Source of the DNA: Hippophae tibetana
Taxonomy: Eukaryota; Streptophyta; Magnoliopsida; Rosales; Elaeagnaceae
Reading direction: 5' to 3'
NCBI GenBank assembly: GCA_037013495.1
Contig: CM072811.1
Span: 29,682,723 to 29,746,722 of the forward strand
DNA: 64,000 nucleotides
Part shown: in pieces, positions 50,401-63,500 of the stretch
How the letters are laid out: the number at the start of each line of letters is the position of its first letter
Position numbering within the stretch: position 1 is the first letter of the stretch
Program-made: the position numbers and the translations under genes
The notes under the pieces: generated by a model
Told to the model about the DNA's origin: nothing
The model's database searches: none
The model's input: only the letters and a program-made list of their open reading frames with translations

Positions 50401-52775
50401 AAAAATCTAAAATTTCTTATTCTTTTTAATCTAGTTTAAGATTATAATTAAAATCTATTAAATAAGTTATTTTAAAATTCGAAATAATTAGGATTTACTG
50501 TAATAATTATTTGAAAATCAATTTCCGATTTTAATGAAAAATGTATCAATATGAAATTTATCCAATCTTAGTATGAAGAATTTGAATTCGCTTAGACTCT
50601 AATCTCACAAAGCATACAATCGAATACGATAATCCTATTGATTTAAAAATTAATTCAAAGGTATAAAAGAATAGAGCTTTTGTATAAAAATGAATTAATA
50701 GTTTCGCATATGTATAATGGTTAAAAAGTATAAAAATAGTGCATAATATTAACCTCACGAAAGGAATCAAATTATAGTCATTTATAAAGAAATAAAATAT
50801 TATTATTATACATCATTAAAGTTTTCAAATAAATTTTTAAAAATAACTTTTTAATGATGAATAAAATGCAAATGACTTATTCGGTAATTATTTCCTATAT
50901 TTTTCTTTTATATTTAACCAATTCTGAGAAGGATATTGGGTCATAGTATAAAGTTTGCACTATTCATTTTTTTTCTTTATTTTATTTATCTCAACTTTTT
51001 ATTTTAGAGATATATAATTTTTAAGGAAAAAGACCCATGTATAAATTGTAAATAAATTAAATAACAAGGTGACTGTTTAATTTGAGTTTTCTCTTTGAAT
51101 TGGTTTAGGTAACCCCATATATGACGGTTTTTGAGAAGTCATGAATGCTTGAAGAGAAATACCTATACTTCAAATTTCAACTTACCTTATTCAAGTCAAG
51201 TAATAAAAATAAACATTTAACACTCTATTAGGTTTAACTCAATGGAGGTTCCAAGTGAGATAACCTAACAATTTAAAATGCAAAACGTTGACAAAAATCA
51301 ACAACAAATTAAATTTTTAAATATTGTAAAATATGAAAGAAAAAGATAAGATATAAAAAATCTAAAATTTCTCATTCTTTTTAAACTAGTTTAAGATTAT
51401 AATTAAAATCTATTAAATAAGTTATTTTAAAATTCGAAATAATTAGGATTTACTGTAATAATTATTTGAAAATCAATTTCCGATTTTAATGAAAAATGTA
51501 TCAATATTAAATTTATCCAATCTTAGTATGAAGAATTTGAATTCGCTTAGACTCTAATCTCATAAAGCATAAAATCGAATACAATAATCATATTAATTTA
51601 AATATTAATTCAAAGGTATAAAAGAATAGAGCTTTTGTATATAAATGAATTAATAGTTTCGCATATGTATAAAGGTTAAAAAGTATAAAAATAGTGCATA
51701 ATATTAATCTCACGAAAAGAATGAAATTATAATGTTTTATAATGAAATAAAATATTATTATTATACATCAATTAAATTTTTCAAATAAAATTTTAAATAT
51801 AACTTTTTAGGGATGAACAAAATGGAAATGACTTATTCGGAAAGTATTTCCTATATTTTTCTTTTATATTTAACCAATTCTGAGAAGGATATTGGGTCAT
51901 ATTATATAGTTTGCACTATTCAATTTTTTTCTTTATTTTATTTATCTCAACCTTTTATTTTAGATATATATAATTTTTAAGGAAAAAGACCCATGTATAA
52001 ATTGTAAATATATTAAATAACAATGTGACTTTTAATTTGTGTTTTCTCTTTGAATTGTTTAGGTAACCCCATATATGACGGTTTTTGAGTAGTCATGTAT
52101 GCTTGAAGAGAAATACCTATACTTCAAATTTCAACTTAACTTATTCAAGTCAAGTAATAAAAATAAACATTTAACACTCTATTAGGTTTAACTCAAAGGA
52201 GGTGATAAGAGAGATAACCTAACAATTTAAAATGCAAAACGTTGACAAAAATCAACAACAAATTAAATTTTAAAATATTGTAAAATATGAAAGAAAAAGA
52301 TAAGATATAAAAAATCTAAAATTTCTCATTCTTTTTAATCTAGTTTAAGATTATAATTAAAATCTATTAAATAAGTTATTTTAAAATTCGAAATAATTAG
52401 GATTTACTGTAATAATTATTTGAAAATCAATTTCCGATTTTAATGAAAAATGTATCAATATGAAATTTATCCAATCTTAGTATGAAGAATTTGAATTCGC
52501 TTAGACTCTAATCTCACAAAGCATACAATCGAATACGATAATCCTATTGATTTAAAAATTAATTCAAAGGTATAAAAGAATAGAGCTTTTGTATATAAAT
52601 GAATTAATAGTTTCGCATATGTATAAAGGTTAAAAGGTATAAAAATAGTGCATAATATTAACCTCACGAAAGGAATCAAATTATAGTCTTTTATAAAGAA
52701 ATAAAATATTATTATTATACATCATTAAAGTTTTCAAATAAATTTTTAAAAATATCTTTTTAGGGATGAATAAAA

Positions 52776-54685
52776 TGCAAATGACTTATTCGGTAATTAT
52801 TTCCTATATTTTTCTTTTATATTTAACCAATTCTGAGAAGGATATTGGGTCATAGTATAAAGTTTGCACTATTCATTTTTTTTCTTTATTTTATTTATCT
52901 CAACTTTTTATTTTAGAGATATATAATTTTTAAGGAAAAAGACCCATGTATAAATTGTAAATATATTAAATAACAAGGTGACTGTTTAATTTGTGTTTTC
53001 TCTTTGAATTGGTTTAGGTAACCCCATATATGTCGCTTTTTGAGAAGTCATGAATGCTTGAAGAGAAATACCTATACTTCAAATTTTAACTTACCTTATT
53101 CAAGTCAAGTAATAAAAATAAACATTTAACACTCTATTAGGTTTAACTCAATGGAGGTGCCAAGAGAGATAACCTAACAATTTAAAATGCAAAACGTTGA
53201 CAAAAATCAACAACAAATTAAATTTTTAAATTTTGTAAAATATGAAAGAAAAAGATAAGATATAAAAAATCTAAAATTTCTTATTCTTTTTAATCTAGTT
53301 TAAGATTATAATTAAAATCTATTAAATAAGTTATTTTAAAATTCGAAATAATTAGGATTTACTGTAATAATTATTTGAAAATCAATTTCCGATTTTAATG
53401 AAAAATGTATCAATATGAAATTTATCCAATCTTAGTATGAAGAATTTGAATTCGCTTAGACTCTAATCTCACAAAGCATACAATCGAATACGATAATCCT
53501 ATTGATTTAAAAATTAATTCAAAGGTATAAAAGAATAGAGCTTTTGTATAAAAATGAATTAATAGTTTCGCATATGTATAAAGGTTAAAAAGTATAAAAA
53601 TAGTGCATAATATTAACCTCACGAAAGGAATCAAATTATAGTCTTTTATAAAGAAATAAAATATTATTATTATACATCATTAAAGTTTTCAAATAAATTT
53701 TTAAAAATAACTTTTTAATGATGAATAAAATGCAAATGACTTATTCGGTAATTATTTCCTATATTTTTCTTTTATATTTAACCAATTCTGAGAAGGATAT
53801 TGGGTCATAGTATAAAGTTTGCACTATTCATTTTTTTTCTTTATTTTATTTATCTCAACTTTTTATTTTAGAGATATATAATTTTTAAGGAAAAAGACCC
53901 ATGTATAAATTGTAAATAAATTAAATAACAAGGTGACTGTTTAATTTGAGTTTTCTCTTTGAATTGGTTTAGGTAACCCCATATATGACGGTTTTTCAGA
54001 AGTCATGAATGCTTGAAGAGAAATACCTATACTTCAAATTTCAACTTACCTTATTCAAGTCAAGTAATAAAAATAAACATTTAACACTCTATTAGGTTTA
54101 ACTCAATGGAGGTGCCAAGAGAGATAACCTAACAATTTAAAATGCAAAACGTTGACAAAAATCAACAACAAATTAAATTTTTAAATATTGTAAAATATGA
54201 AAGAAAAAGATAAGATATAAAAAATCTAAAATTTCTCATTCTTTTTAATCTAGTTTAAGATTATAATTAAAATCTATTAAATAAGTTATTTTAAAATTCG
54301 AAATAATTAGGATTTACTGTAATAATTATTTGAAAATCAATTTCCGATTTTAATGAAAAATGTATCAATATGAAATTTATCCAATCTTAGTATGAAGAAT
54401 TTGAATTCGCTTAGACTCTAATCTCACAAAGCATACAATCGAATACGATAATCCTATTGATTTAAAAATTAATTCAAAGGTATAAAAGAATAGAGCTTTT
54501 GTATATAAATGAATTAATAGTTTCGCATATGTATAAAGGTTAAAAGGTATAAAAATAGTGCATAATATTAACCTCACGAAAGGAATCAAATTATAGTCTT
54601 TTATAAAGAAATAAAATATTATTATTATACATCATTAAAGTTTTCAAATAAATTTTTAAAAATATCTTTTTAGGGATGAATAAAA
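52776..54685. repeat. Dimer higher-order repeat, copy 1 (1910 bp)
   Basis: Monomer 52776-53730 carries GTCGCTTTTTGAG and TTTTAACTTACC. Monomer 53731-54685 carries TAAATAAATTAAAT, GGTTTTTCAGAAGTC and ATATCTTTTTAGGG. The pair recurs in the same order at 54686-56600. Confidence 0.88.
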
Positions 54686-56600
54686 TGCAAATGACTTATT
54701 CGGTAATTATTTCCTATATTTTTCTTTTATATTTAACCAATTCTGAGAAGGATATTGGGTCATAGTATAAAGTTTGCACTATTCATTTTTTTTCTTTATT
54801 TTATTTATCTCAACTTTTTATTTTTAGAGATATATAATTTTTAAGGAAAAAGACCCATGTATAAATTGTAAATATATTAAATAACAAGGTGACAGTTTAA
54901 TTTGTGTTTTCTCTTTGAATTGGTTTAGGTAACCCCATATATGTCGCTTTTTGAGAAGTCATGAATGCTTGAAGAGAAATACCTATACTTCAAATTTTAA
55001 CTTACCTTATTCAAGTCAAGTAATAAAAATAAACATTTAACACTCTATTAGGTTTAACTCAATGGAGGTGCCAAGAGAGATAACCTAACAATTTAAAATG
55101 CAAAACGTTGACAAAAATCAACAACAAATTAAATTTTTAAATATTGTATAATATGAAAGAAAAAGATAAGATATAAAAAATCTAAAATTTCTTATTCTTT
55201 TTAATCTAGTTTAAGATTATAATTAAAATCTATTAAATAAGTTATTTTAAAATTCGAAATAATTAGGATTTACTGTAATAATTATTTGAAAATCAATTTC
55301 CGATTTTAATGAAAAATGTATCAATATGAAATTTATCCAATCTTAGTATGAAGAATTTGAATTCGCTTAGACTCTAATCTCACAAAGCATACAATCGAAT
55401 ACGATAATCCTATTGATTTAAAAATTAATTCAAAGGTATAAAAGAATAGAGCTTTTGTATAAAAATGAATTAATAGTTTCGCATATGTATAAAGGTTAAA
55501 AAGTATAAAAATAGTGCATAATATTAACCTCACGAAAGGAATCAAATTATAGTCTTTTATAAAGAAATAAAATATTATTATTATACATCATTAAAGTTTT
55601 CAAATAAATTTTTAAAAATAACTTTTTAATAATGAATAAAATGCAAATGACTTATTCGGTAATTATTTCCTATATTTTTCTTTTATATTTAACCAATTCT
55701 GAGAAGGATATTGGGTCATAGTATAAAGTTTGCACTATTCATTTTTTTTCTTTATTTTATTTATCTCAACTTTTTATTTTAGAGATATATAATTTTTAAG
55801 GAAAAAGACCCATGTATAAATTGTAAATAAATTAAATAACAAGGTGACTGTTTAATTTTAGTTTTCTCTTTGAATTGGTTTAGGTAACCCCCATATATGA
55901 CGGTTTTTCAGAAGTCATGAATGCTTGAAGAGAAATACCTATACTTCAAATTTCAACTTACCTTATTCAAGTCAAGTAATAAAAATAAACATTTAACACT
56001 CCTATTAGGTTTAAACTCAATGGAGGTGCCAAGAGAGATAACCTAACAATTTAAAATGCAAAACGTTGACAAAAATCAACAACAAATTAAATTTTTAAAT
56101 ATTGTAAAATATGAAAGAAAAAGATAAGATATAAAAAATCTAAAATTTCTCATTCTTTTTAATCTAGTTTAAGATTATAATTAAAATCTATTAAATAAGT
56201 TATTTTAAAATTCGAAATAATTAGGATTTACTGTAATAATTATTTGAAAAATCAATTTCCGATTTTAATGAAAAATGTATCAATATGAAATTTATCCAAT
56301 CTTAGTATGAAGAATTTGAATTCGCTTAGACTCTAATCTCACAAAGCATACAATCGAATACGATAATCCTATTGATTTAAAAATTAATTCAAAGGTATAA
56401 AAGAATAAAGCTTTTGTATAAAAATGAATTAATAGTTTCGCATATGTATAATGGTTAAAAAGTATAAAAATAGTGCATAATATTAACCTCACGAAAGGAA
56501 TCAAATTATAGTCTTTTATAAAGAAATAAAATATTATTATTATACATCATTAAAGTTTTCAAATAAATTTTTAAAAATATCTTTTTAGGGATGAATAAAA
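54686..56600. repeat. Dimer higher-order repeat, copy 2 (1915 bp)
   Basis: Monomers 54686-55641 and 55642-56600 repeat the preceding dimer, including the rare GGTTTTTCAGAAGTC variant near 55900. The small length difference comes from several single-base insertions. Confidence 0.88.
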
Positions 56601-59600
56601 TGCAAATGACTTATTCGGTAATTATTTCCTATATTTTTCTTTTATATTTAACCAATTCTGAGAAGGATATTGGGTCATAGTATAAAGTTTGCACTATTCA
56701 TTTTTTTTCTTTATTTTATTTATCTCAACTTTTTATTTTAGAGATATATAATTTTTAAGGAAAAAGACCCATGTATAAATTGTAAATATATTAAATAACA
56801 AGGTGACTATTTAATTTGTGTTTTCTCTTTGAATTGGTTTAGGTAACCCCATATATGACGGTTTTTGAGAAGTCATGAATGCTTGAAGAGAAATACCTAT
56901 ACTTCAAATTTCAACTTAACTTATTGAAGTCAAGGAATAAAAATAAACATTTAATACACTATTAGGTTTAACTCAATGGAGGTGCCAAGAGAGATAACCT
57001 AACAATTTAAAATGCAAAACGTTGACAAAAATCAACAACAAATTAAACTTTTAAATATTGTAAAATATTAAAGAAAAAGATAAGATATAAAAAATCTAAA
57101 ATTTCTCATTCTTTTTAATCTAGTTTAAGATTATAATTAAAATCTATTAAATAAGTTATTTTAAAATTCGAAATAATTAGGATTTACTGTAATAATTATA
57201 TGAAAATCAATATCCGATTTTAATGAAAAATGTATCAATATTAAATTTATCCAATCTTAGTATGAAGAATTTGAATTCGCTTAGACTCTAATCTCACAAA
57301 GCATACAATCGAATACAATAATCATATTGATTAAAATATTAATTCAAAGGTATAAAAGAATAGAGCTTTTGTATATAAATGAATTAATAGTTTCGCATAT
57401 GTATAAAGGTTAAAAAGGTATAAAAATAGTGCATAATATTAACCTCACGAAAGGAATCAAATTATAGTCTTTTATAAAGAAATAAAATATTATTATTATA
57501 CATAATTAAAGTTTTCAAATACATTTTTAAAAATATCTTTTTAGGGATGAATAAAATGCAAATGACTTATTCGGTAATTATTTCCTATATTTTTCTTTTA
57601 TATTTAACCAATTCTGAGAAGGATATTGGGTCATAGTATTATAAGTTTGCACTATTCATTTTTTTTCTTTATTTTATTTATCTCAACTTTTTATTTTAGA
57701 GATATATAATTTTTAAGGAAAAAGACCCATGTATAAATTGTAAATACTATTAAATAACAAGGTGACTGTTTAATTTGTGTTTTCTCTTTGAATTGTTTAG
57801 GTAACCCCATATATGTCGCTTTTTGAGAAGTCATGAATGCTTGAAGAGAAATACCTATACTTCAAATTTTAACTTACCTTATTCAAGTCAAGTAATAAAA
57901 ATAAACATTTAACACTCTATTAGGTTTAACTCAATGGAGGTGCCAAGAGAGATATCCTAACAATTTAAAATGCAAAACGTTGACAAAAATCAACAACAAA
58001 TTAAATTTTTAAATTTTGTAAAATATGAAAGAAAAAGATAAGATATAAAAAATCTAAAATTTCTTATTCTTTTTAATCTAGTTTAAGATTATAATTAAAA
58101 TCTATTAAATAAGTTATTTTAAAATTCGAAATAATTAGGATTTACTGTAATAATTATTTGAAAATCAATTTCCGATTTTAATGAAAAATGTATCAATATG
58201 AAATTTATCCAATCTTAGTATGAAGAATTTGAATTCGCTTAGACTCTAATCTCACAAAGCATACAATCGAATACGATAATCCTATTGATTTAAAAATTAA
58301 TTCAAAGGTATAAAAGAATAGAGCTTTTGTATAAAAATGAATTAATAGTTTCGCATATGTATAATGGTTAAAAAGTATAAAAATAGTGCATAATATTAAC
58401 CTCACGAAAGGAATCAAATTATAGTCTTTTATAAAGAAATAAAATATTATTATTATACATCATTAAAGTTTTCAAATAAATTTTTAAAATAACTTTTTAA
58501 TGATGAATAAAATGCAAATGACTTATTCGGTAATTATTTCCTATATTTTTCTTTTATATTTAACCAATTCTGAGAAGGATATTGGGTCATAGTATAAAGT
58601 TTGCACTATTCATTTTTTTTCTTTATTTTATTTATCTCAACTTTTTATTTTAGAGATATATAATTTTAAGGAAAAAGACCCATGTATAAATTGTAAATAA
58701 ATTAAATAACAAGGTGACTGTTTAATTTTAGTTTTCTCTTTGAATTGGTTTAGGTAACCCCATATATGACGGTTTTTGAGAAGTCATGAATGCTTGAAGA
58801 GAAATACCTATACTTCAAATTTCAACTTACCTTATTCAAGTCAAGTAAATAAAAATAAACATTTAACACTCTATTAGGTTTAACTCAATGGAGGTGCCAA
58901 GAGAGATAACCTAACAATTTAAAATGCAAAACGTTGACAAAAATCAACAAACAAATTAAATTTTTAAATATTGTAAAATATGAAAGAAAAAGATAAGATA
59001 TAAAAAATCTAAAATTTCTCATTCTTTTTAATCTAGTTTAAGATTATAATTAAAATCTATTAAATAAGTTATTTTAAAATTCGAAATAATTAGGATTTAC
59101 TGTAATAATTATTTGAAAATCAATTTCCGATTTTAATGAAAAAATGTATCAATATTAAATTTATCCAATCTTAGTATGAAGACGCTTAGACTCTAATCTC
59201 AAAAAGCATACAATCGAATACAATAATCATATTAATTTAAATATTAATTCAAAGGTATAAAAGAATAGAGCTTTTGTATATAAATGAATTAATAGTTTCG
59301 CATATGTATAAAGGTTAAAAAGTATAAAAATAGTGCATAATATTAATCTCACGAAAAGAATGAAATTATAATATTTTATAATGAAATAAAATATTATTAT
59401 TATACATCAATTAAATTTTTCAAATAAAATTTTAAATATAACTTTTTAGGGATGAACAAAATGGAAATGACTTATTCGGAAAGTATTTCCTACATTTTTC
59501 TTTTATATTTAACCAATTCTGAGAAGGATATTGGGTGATATTATATAGTTTGCACTATTCAATTTTTTTCTTTATTTTATTTATCTCAACCTTTTATTTT

Positions 59601-60417
59601 AGATATATATAATTTTTAAGGAAAAAGACCCATGTATAAATTGTAAATATATTAAATAACAAGGTGACTGTTTAATTTGAGTTTTCTCTTTGAATTGGTT
59701 TAGGTAACCCCATATATGACGGTTTTTGAGAAGTCATGAATGCTTGAAGAGAAATACCTATACTTCAAATTTCAACTTACCTTATTCAAGTCAAGTAATA
59801 AAAATAAACATTTAACACTCTATTAGGTTTAACTCAATGGAGGTTCCAAGTGAGATAACCTAACAATTTAAAATGCAAAACGTTGACAAAAATCAACAAC
59901 AAATTAAATTTTTAAATATTGTAAAATATGAAAGAAAAAGATAAGATATAAAAAATCTAAAATTTCTCATTCTTTTTAATCTAGTTTAAGATTATAATTA
60001 AAATCTATTAAATAAGTTATTTTAAAATTCGAAATAATTAGGATTTACTGTAATAATTATTTGAAAATCAATTTCCGATTTTAATGAAAAATGTATCAAT
60101 ATTAAATTTATCCAATCTTAGTATGAAGAATTTGAATTCGCTTAGACTCTAATCTCATAAAGCATACAATCGAATACAATAATCATATTAATTTAAATAT
60201 TAATTCAAAGGTATAAAAGAATAGAGCTTTTGTATATAAATGAATTAATAGTTTCGCATATGTATAAAGGTTAAAAAGTATAAAAATAGTGCATAATATT
60301 AATCTCACGAAAAGAATGAAATTATAATGTTTTATAATGAAATAAAATATTATTATTATACATCAATTAAATTTTTCAAATAAAATTTTAAATATAACTT
60401 TTTAGGGATGAACAAAA

Positions 60418-60575
60418 TGGAAATGACTTATTCGGAAAGTATTTCCTATATTTTTCTTTTATATTTAACCAATTCTGAGAATTATAGTCTTTTATAAAGA
60501 AATAAAATATTATTATTGTACATCATTAAAGTTTTCAAATAAATTTTTAAAATAACTTTTTAGGGATGAATAAAA
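60418..60575. repeat. 158-bp satellite monomer remnant
   Basis: Monomer offsets 1-63 (through AACCAATTCTGAGA at 60480) are joined directly to the last ~95 bp of a monomer (ATTATAGTC onward). About 797 bp are missing. The junction also coincides with the switch from the dimeric block to a different monomer subfamily, which suggests a recombination breakpoint. Confidence 0.9.
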
Positions 60576-63500
60576 TGCAAATGACTTATTCGGTAATTAT
60601 TTCCTATATTTTTCTTTTATATTTAACCAATTCTGAGAAGGATACTGCGTCATAGTATAAAGTTTGCATATTCATTTTTTTTTCTTTATTTTATTTATCT
60701 CCACTTTTTATTTTAGAGATATATAATTTTTAAGCAAATGGACCCATGTATAAATTGTAAATATATTAAATAACAAGGTGACTGTTTAATTTGTGTTTTC
60801 TCTTTGAATTGGTTAAGGTAACCCCATATATGTCGGTTTTTGAGAAGTCATGAATGCATGAAGAGAAATACCTATACTTCAAATTTCTACTTAACTTATT
60901 CCAGTCAAGTAATAAAAATAAACATTTAACACTGTATTAGGTTTAACTCAATGCAGGTACCTAGAGAGATAATCTAACAATTTAAAATGCAAAACGTTGA
61001 CACAAATCAACACCAAATTAAATTTTTAGATAATGTAAAATATGAATGAAAAAGATAAGATATAAAAAATCTAAAATTTCTCATTCTTTTTAATCTAGTT
61101 TAAGATTATGATTAAAATCTATTAAATAAGTTATTTTAAAATTTGAAATAATTAGGATGTACAATAATAATTATTTGAAAATCACTTTCTGATTTTAATG
61201 AAAAATGTATCAATATTAAATTTATCCAATCTTAGTATGAAGAATTTGAATTCGCTTAGACTCTAATCTCACAAAGCATACAATCGAATACAATAATCCT
61301 ATTGATTTAAATATTAATTCAAAGGTATAAAAGAATAGAGCTTTTGTATATAAATGAATTAATAGTTTCGCATATGTATAAAGGTTAAAAAATATAAAAA
61401 TAGTGCATAATATTAATCTCACGAAAGGAATCAAATTATAGTCTTTTATAAAGAAATAAAATATTATTATTGTACATCATTAAAGTTTTCAAATAAATTT
61501 TTAAAAATAACTTTTTAGGGATGAATAAAATGCAAATGACTTATTCGGTAATTATTTCCTATATTTTTCTTTTATATTTAACCAATTCTGAGAAGGATAC
61601 TGCGTCATAGTATAAAGTTTGCATATTCATTTTTTTTCTTTATTTTATTTATCTCCACTTTTTATTTTTGAGATATATAATTTTTAAGCAAATGGACCCA
61701 TGTATAAATTGTAAATATATTAAATAACAAGGTGACTGTTTAATTTGTGTTTTCTCTTTCTATTGGTTAAGGTAATCCCATATATGTCGGTTTTTGAGAA
61801 GTCATGAATGCATGAAGAGAAATACCTATACTTCAAATTTCTACTTAACTTATTCAAGTCAAGTAATAAAAATAAACATTTAACACTGTATTAGGTTTAA
61901 CTCAATGCAGGTACCTAGAGAGATAATCTAACAATTTAAAATGCAAAACGTTGACACAAATCAACACCAAATTAAATTTTTAGATAATGTAAAATATGAA
62001 TGAAAAAGATAAGATATAAAAAATCTAAAATTTCTCATTCTTTTTAATCTAGATTAAGATTATGATTAAAATCTATTAAATAAGTTATTTTAAAATTTGA
62101 AATAATTAGGATGTACAATAATAATTATTTGAAAATCACTTTCTGATTTTAATGAAAAAATGTATCAATATTAAATTTATCCAATCTTAGTATGAAGAAT
62201 TTCAATTTTCTTACACTCTAATCTTACAAAGCATACAATCGAATACAATAATCCTATTGATTTTAAACTAATTCAAAGGTATAAAAGAATAAAGCTTTTG
62301 TATATAAATGAATTAATAGTTTCGCATATGTATAACAGTTAAAAAGTATAAAAATAGTGCATAATATTAATCTCACGAAAGGAATTAAATTACAATATTT
62401 TATAAAGAAATAAAATATTTTTATTATACATTAATTAAAATTTTCAAATAAAATTTGAAAAATAACTTTTTAAGGATGAATAAAATGCAAATGACTTATT
62501 CGGTAATTATTTCCTATATTTTTCTTTTATATTTAACCAATTCTGAGAAGGAAATTACGTCATAGTATAAAGTTTGCACTATTCATTTTTTTTTCTTTAT
62601 TTTATTTATCTCAACTTTTTATTTTGTAGATATATATTTTTTAAGGAAAAGGACCCATGTATAAATTGTATATATATTAAATAACAAGGTGACTGTTTAA
62701 TTTGTGTTTTCTCTTTGAATTGGTTTAGGTAACCCCATATATGTCGGTTTTTGAGAAGTCATGAATGCATGAAGAGAAATACCTATACTTCAAATTTCTA
62801 CTTAACTTATTCAAGTCAAGTAATAAAAATAAACATTTAACACTCTATTAGGTTTAACTCAATGCAGGTACCTAGAGAGATAATCTAACAATTTAAAATG
62901 CAAAACGTTGACACAAATAAACAAAAATTAAATTTTTAAATAATGTAAAATATGCTTGAAAAAGATAAGATATAAAATATCTTTAATTTCTCATTATTTT
63001 TAATCAAGTTTAAGATTATACCTAAAATCTATTAAATAAGTTATTTTAATATTCAAAATAATTAGGATTTACTATAATAATTCTTTGAAAATCAATTTCC
63101 GATTTTAATGAAAAATGTATCAATATTAAATTTATCCAATCTTAGTATGAAGAATTTGAATTCGCTTAGACTCTATTCTCACAAAGCATACAATCGAATA
63201 CCATAATCCTATTGATTTAAAAATTAATTCAAAGGTATAAAAGAATAAAGCTTTTGTATATAAATGAATTAATAGTTTCGCATATGTATAAAGGTTAGAA
63301 AGTATAAAAATAGTGCATAATATTATCTCACGAAAGGAATCAAATTATAGTCTTTTATAAAGAAATAAAATATTATTATTATTCATCATTAAATTTATCA
63401 AATAAAGTTTTGAAAATAACTTTTTAGGGATGAATAAAATGCAAATGACTTATTCGGTAAGTATTTCCTATATTTTACTTTTATATTTAACCAATTCTGA

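Larger units (their letters stand above)
47439..60575. repeat. Satellite array right of the retroelement, mainly dimeric organisation
   Basis: It begins with the right part of the interrupted monomer (to 48000). Monomer starts follow at 48001, 48956, 49912, 50867, 51823, 52776, 53731, 54686, 55642, 56601, 57557, 58513, 59462 and 60418. Two types alternate through much of the block. One has GTCGCTTTTTGAG, TTTTAACTTACC and TTTTTAATGATG. The other has TAAATAAATTAAAT, TTTGAGTTTTC or TTTTAGTTTTC, and ATATCTTTTTAGGG. A third type with GACTATTTAATTTG and AAGGAATAAAAATAAAC occurs at 48956 and 56601. The monomer at 58513 (949 bp) has a 10-bp deletion near 59179. The block ends in a short remnant at 60418. 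Confidence 0.92.

Noticed and set aside
1609-61434. Dozens of 66-70-codon minus-strand frames, one per monomer, as candidate genes
   Set aside because: They recur because the satellite recurs. Sequence conservation follows monomer homogenisation and is no higher inside the frame than outside it by eye. Several monomers lack the frame, and no gene signals accompany it.
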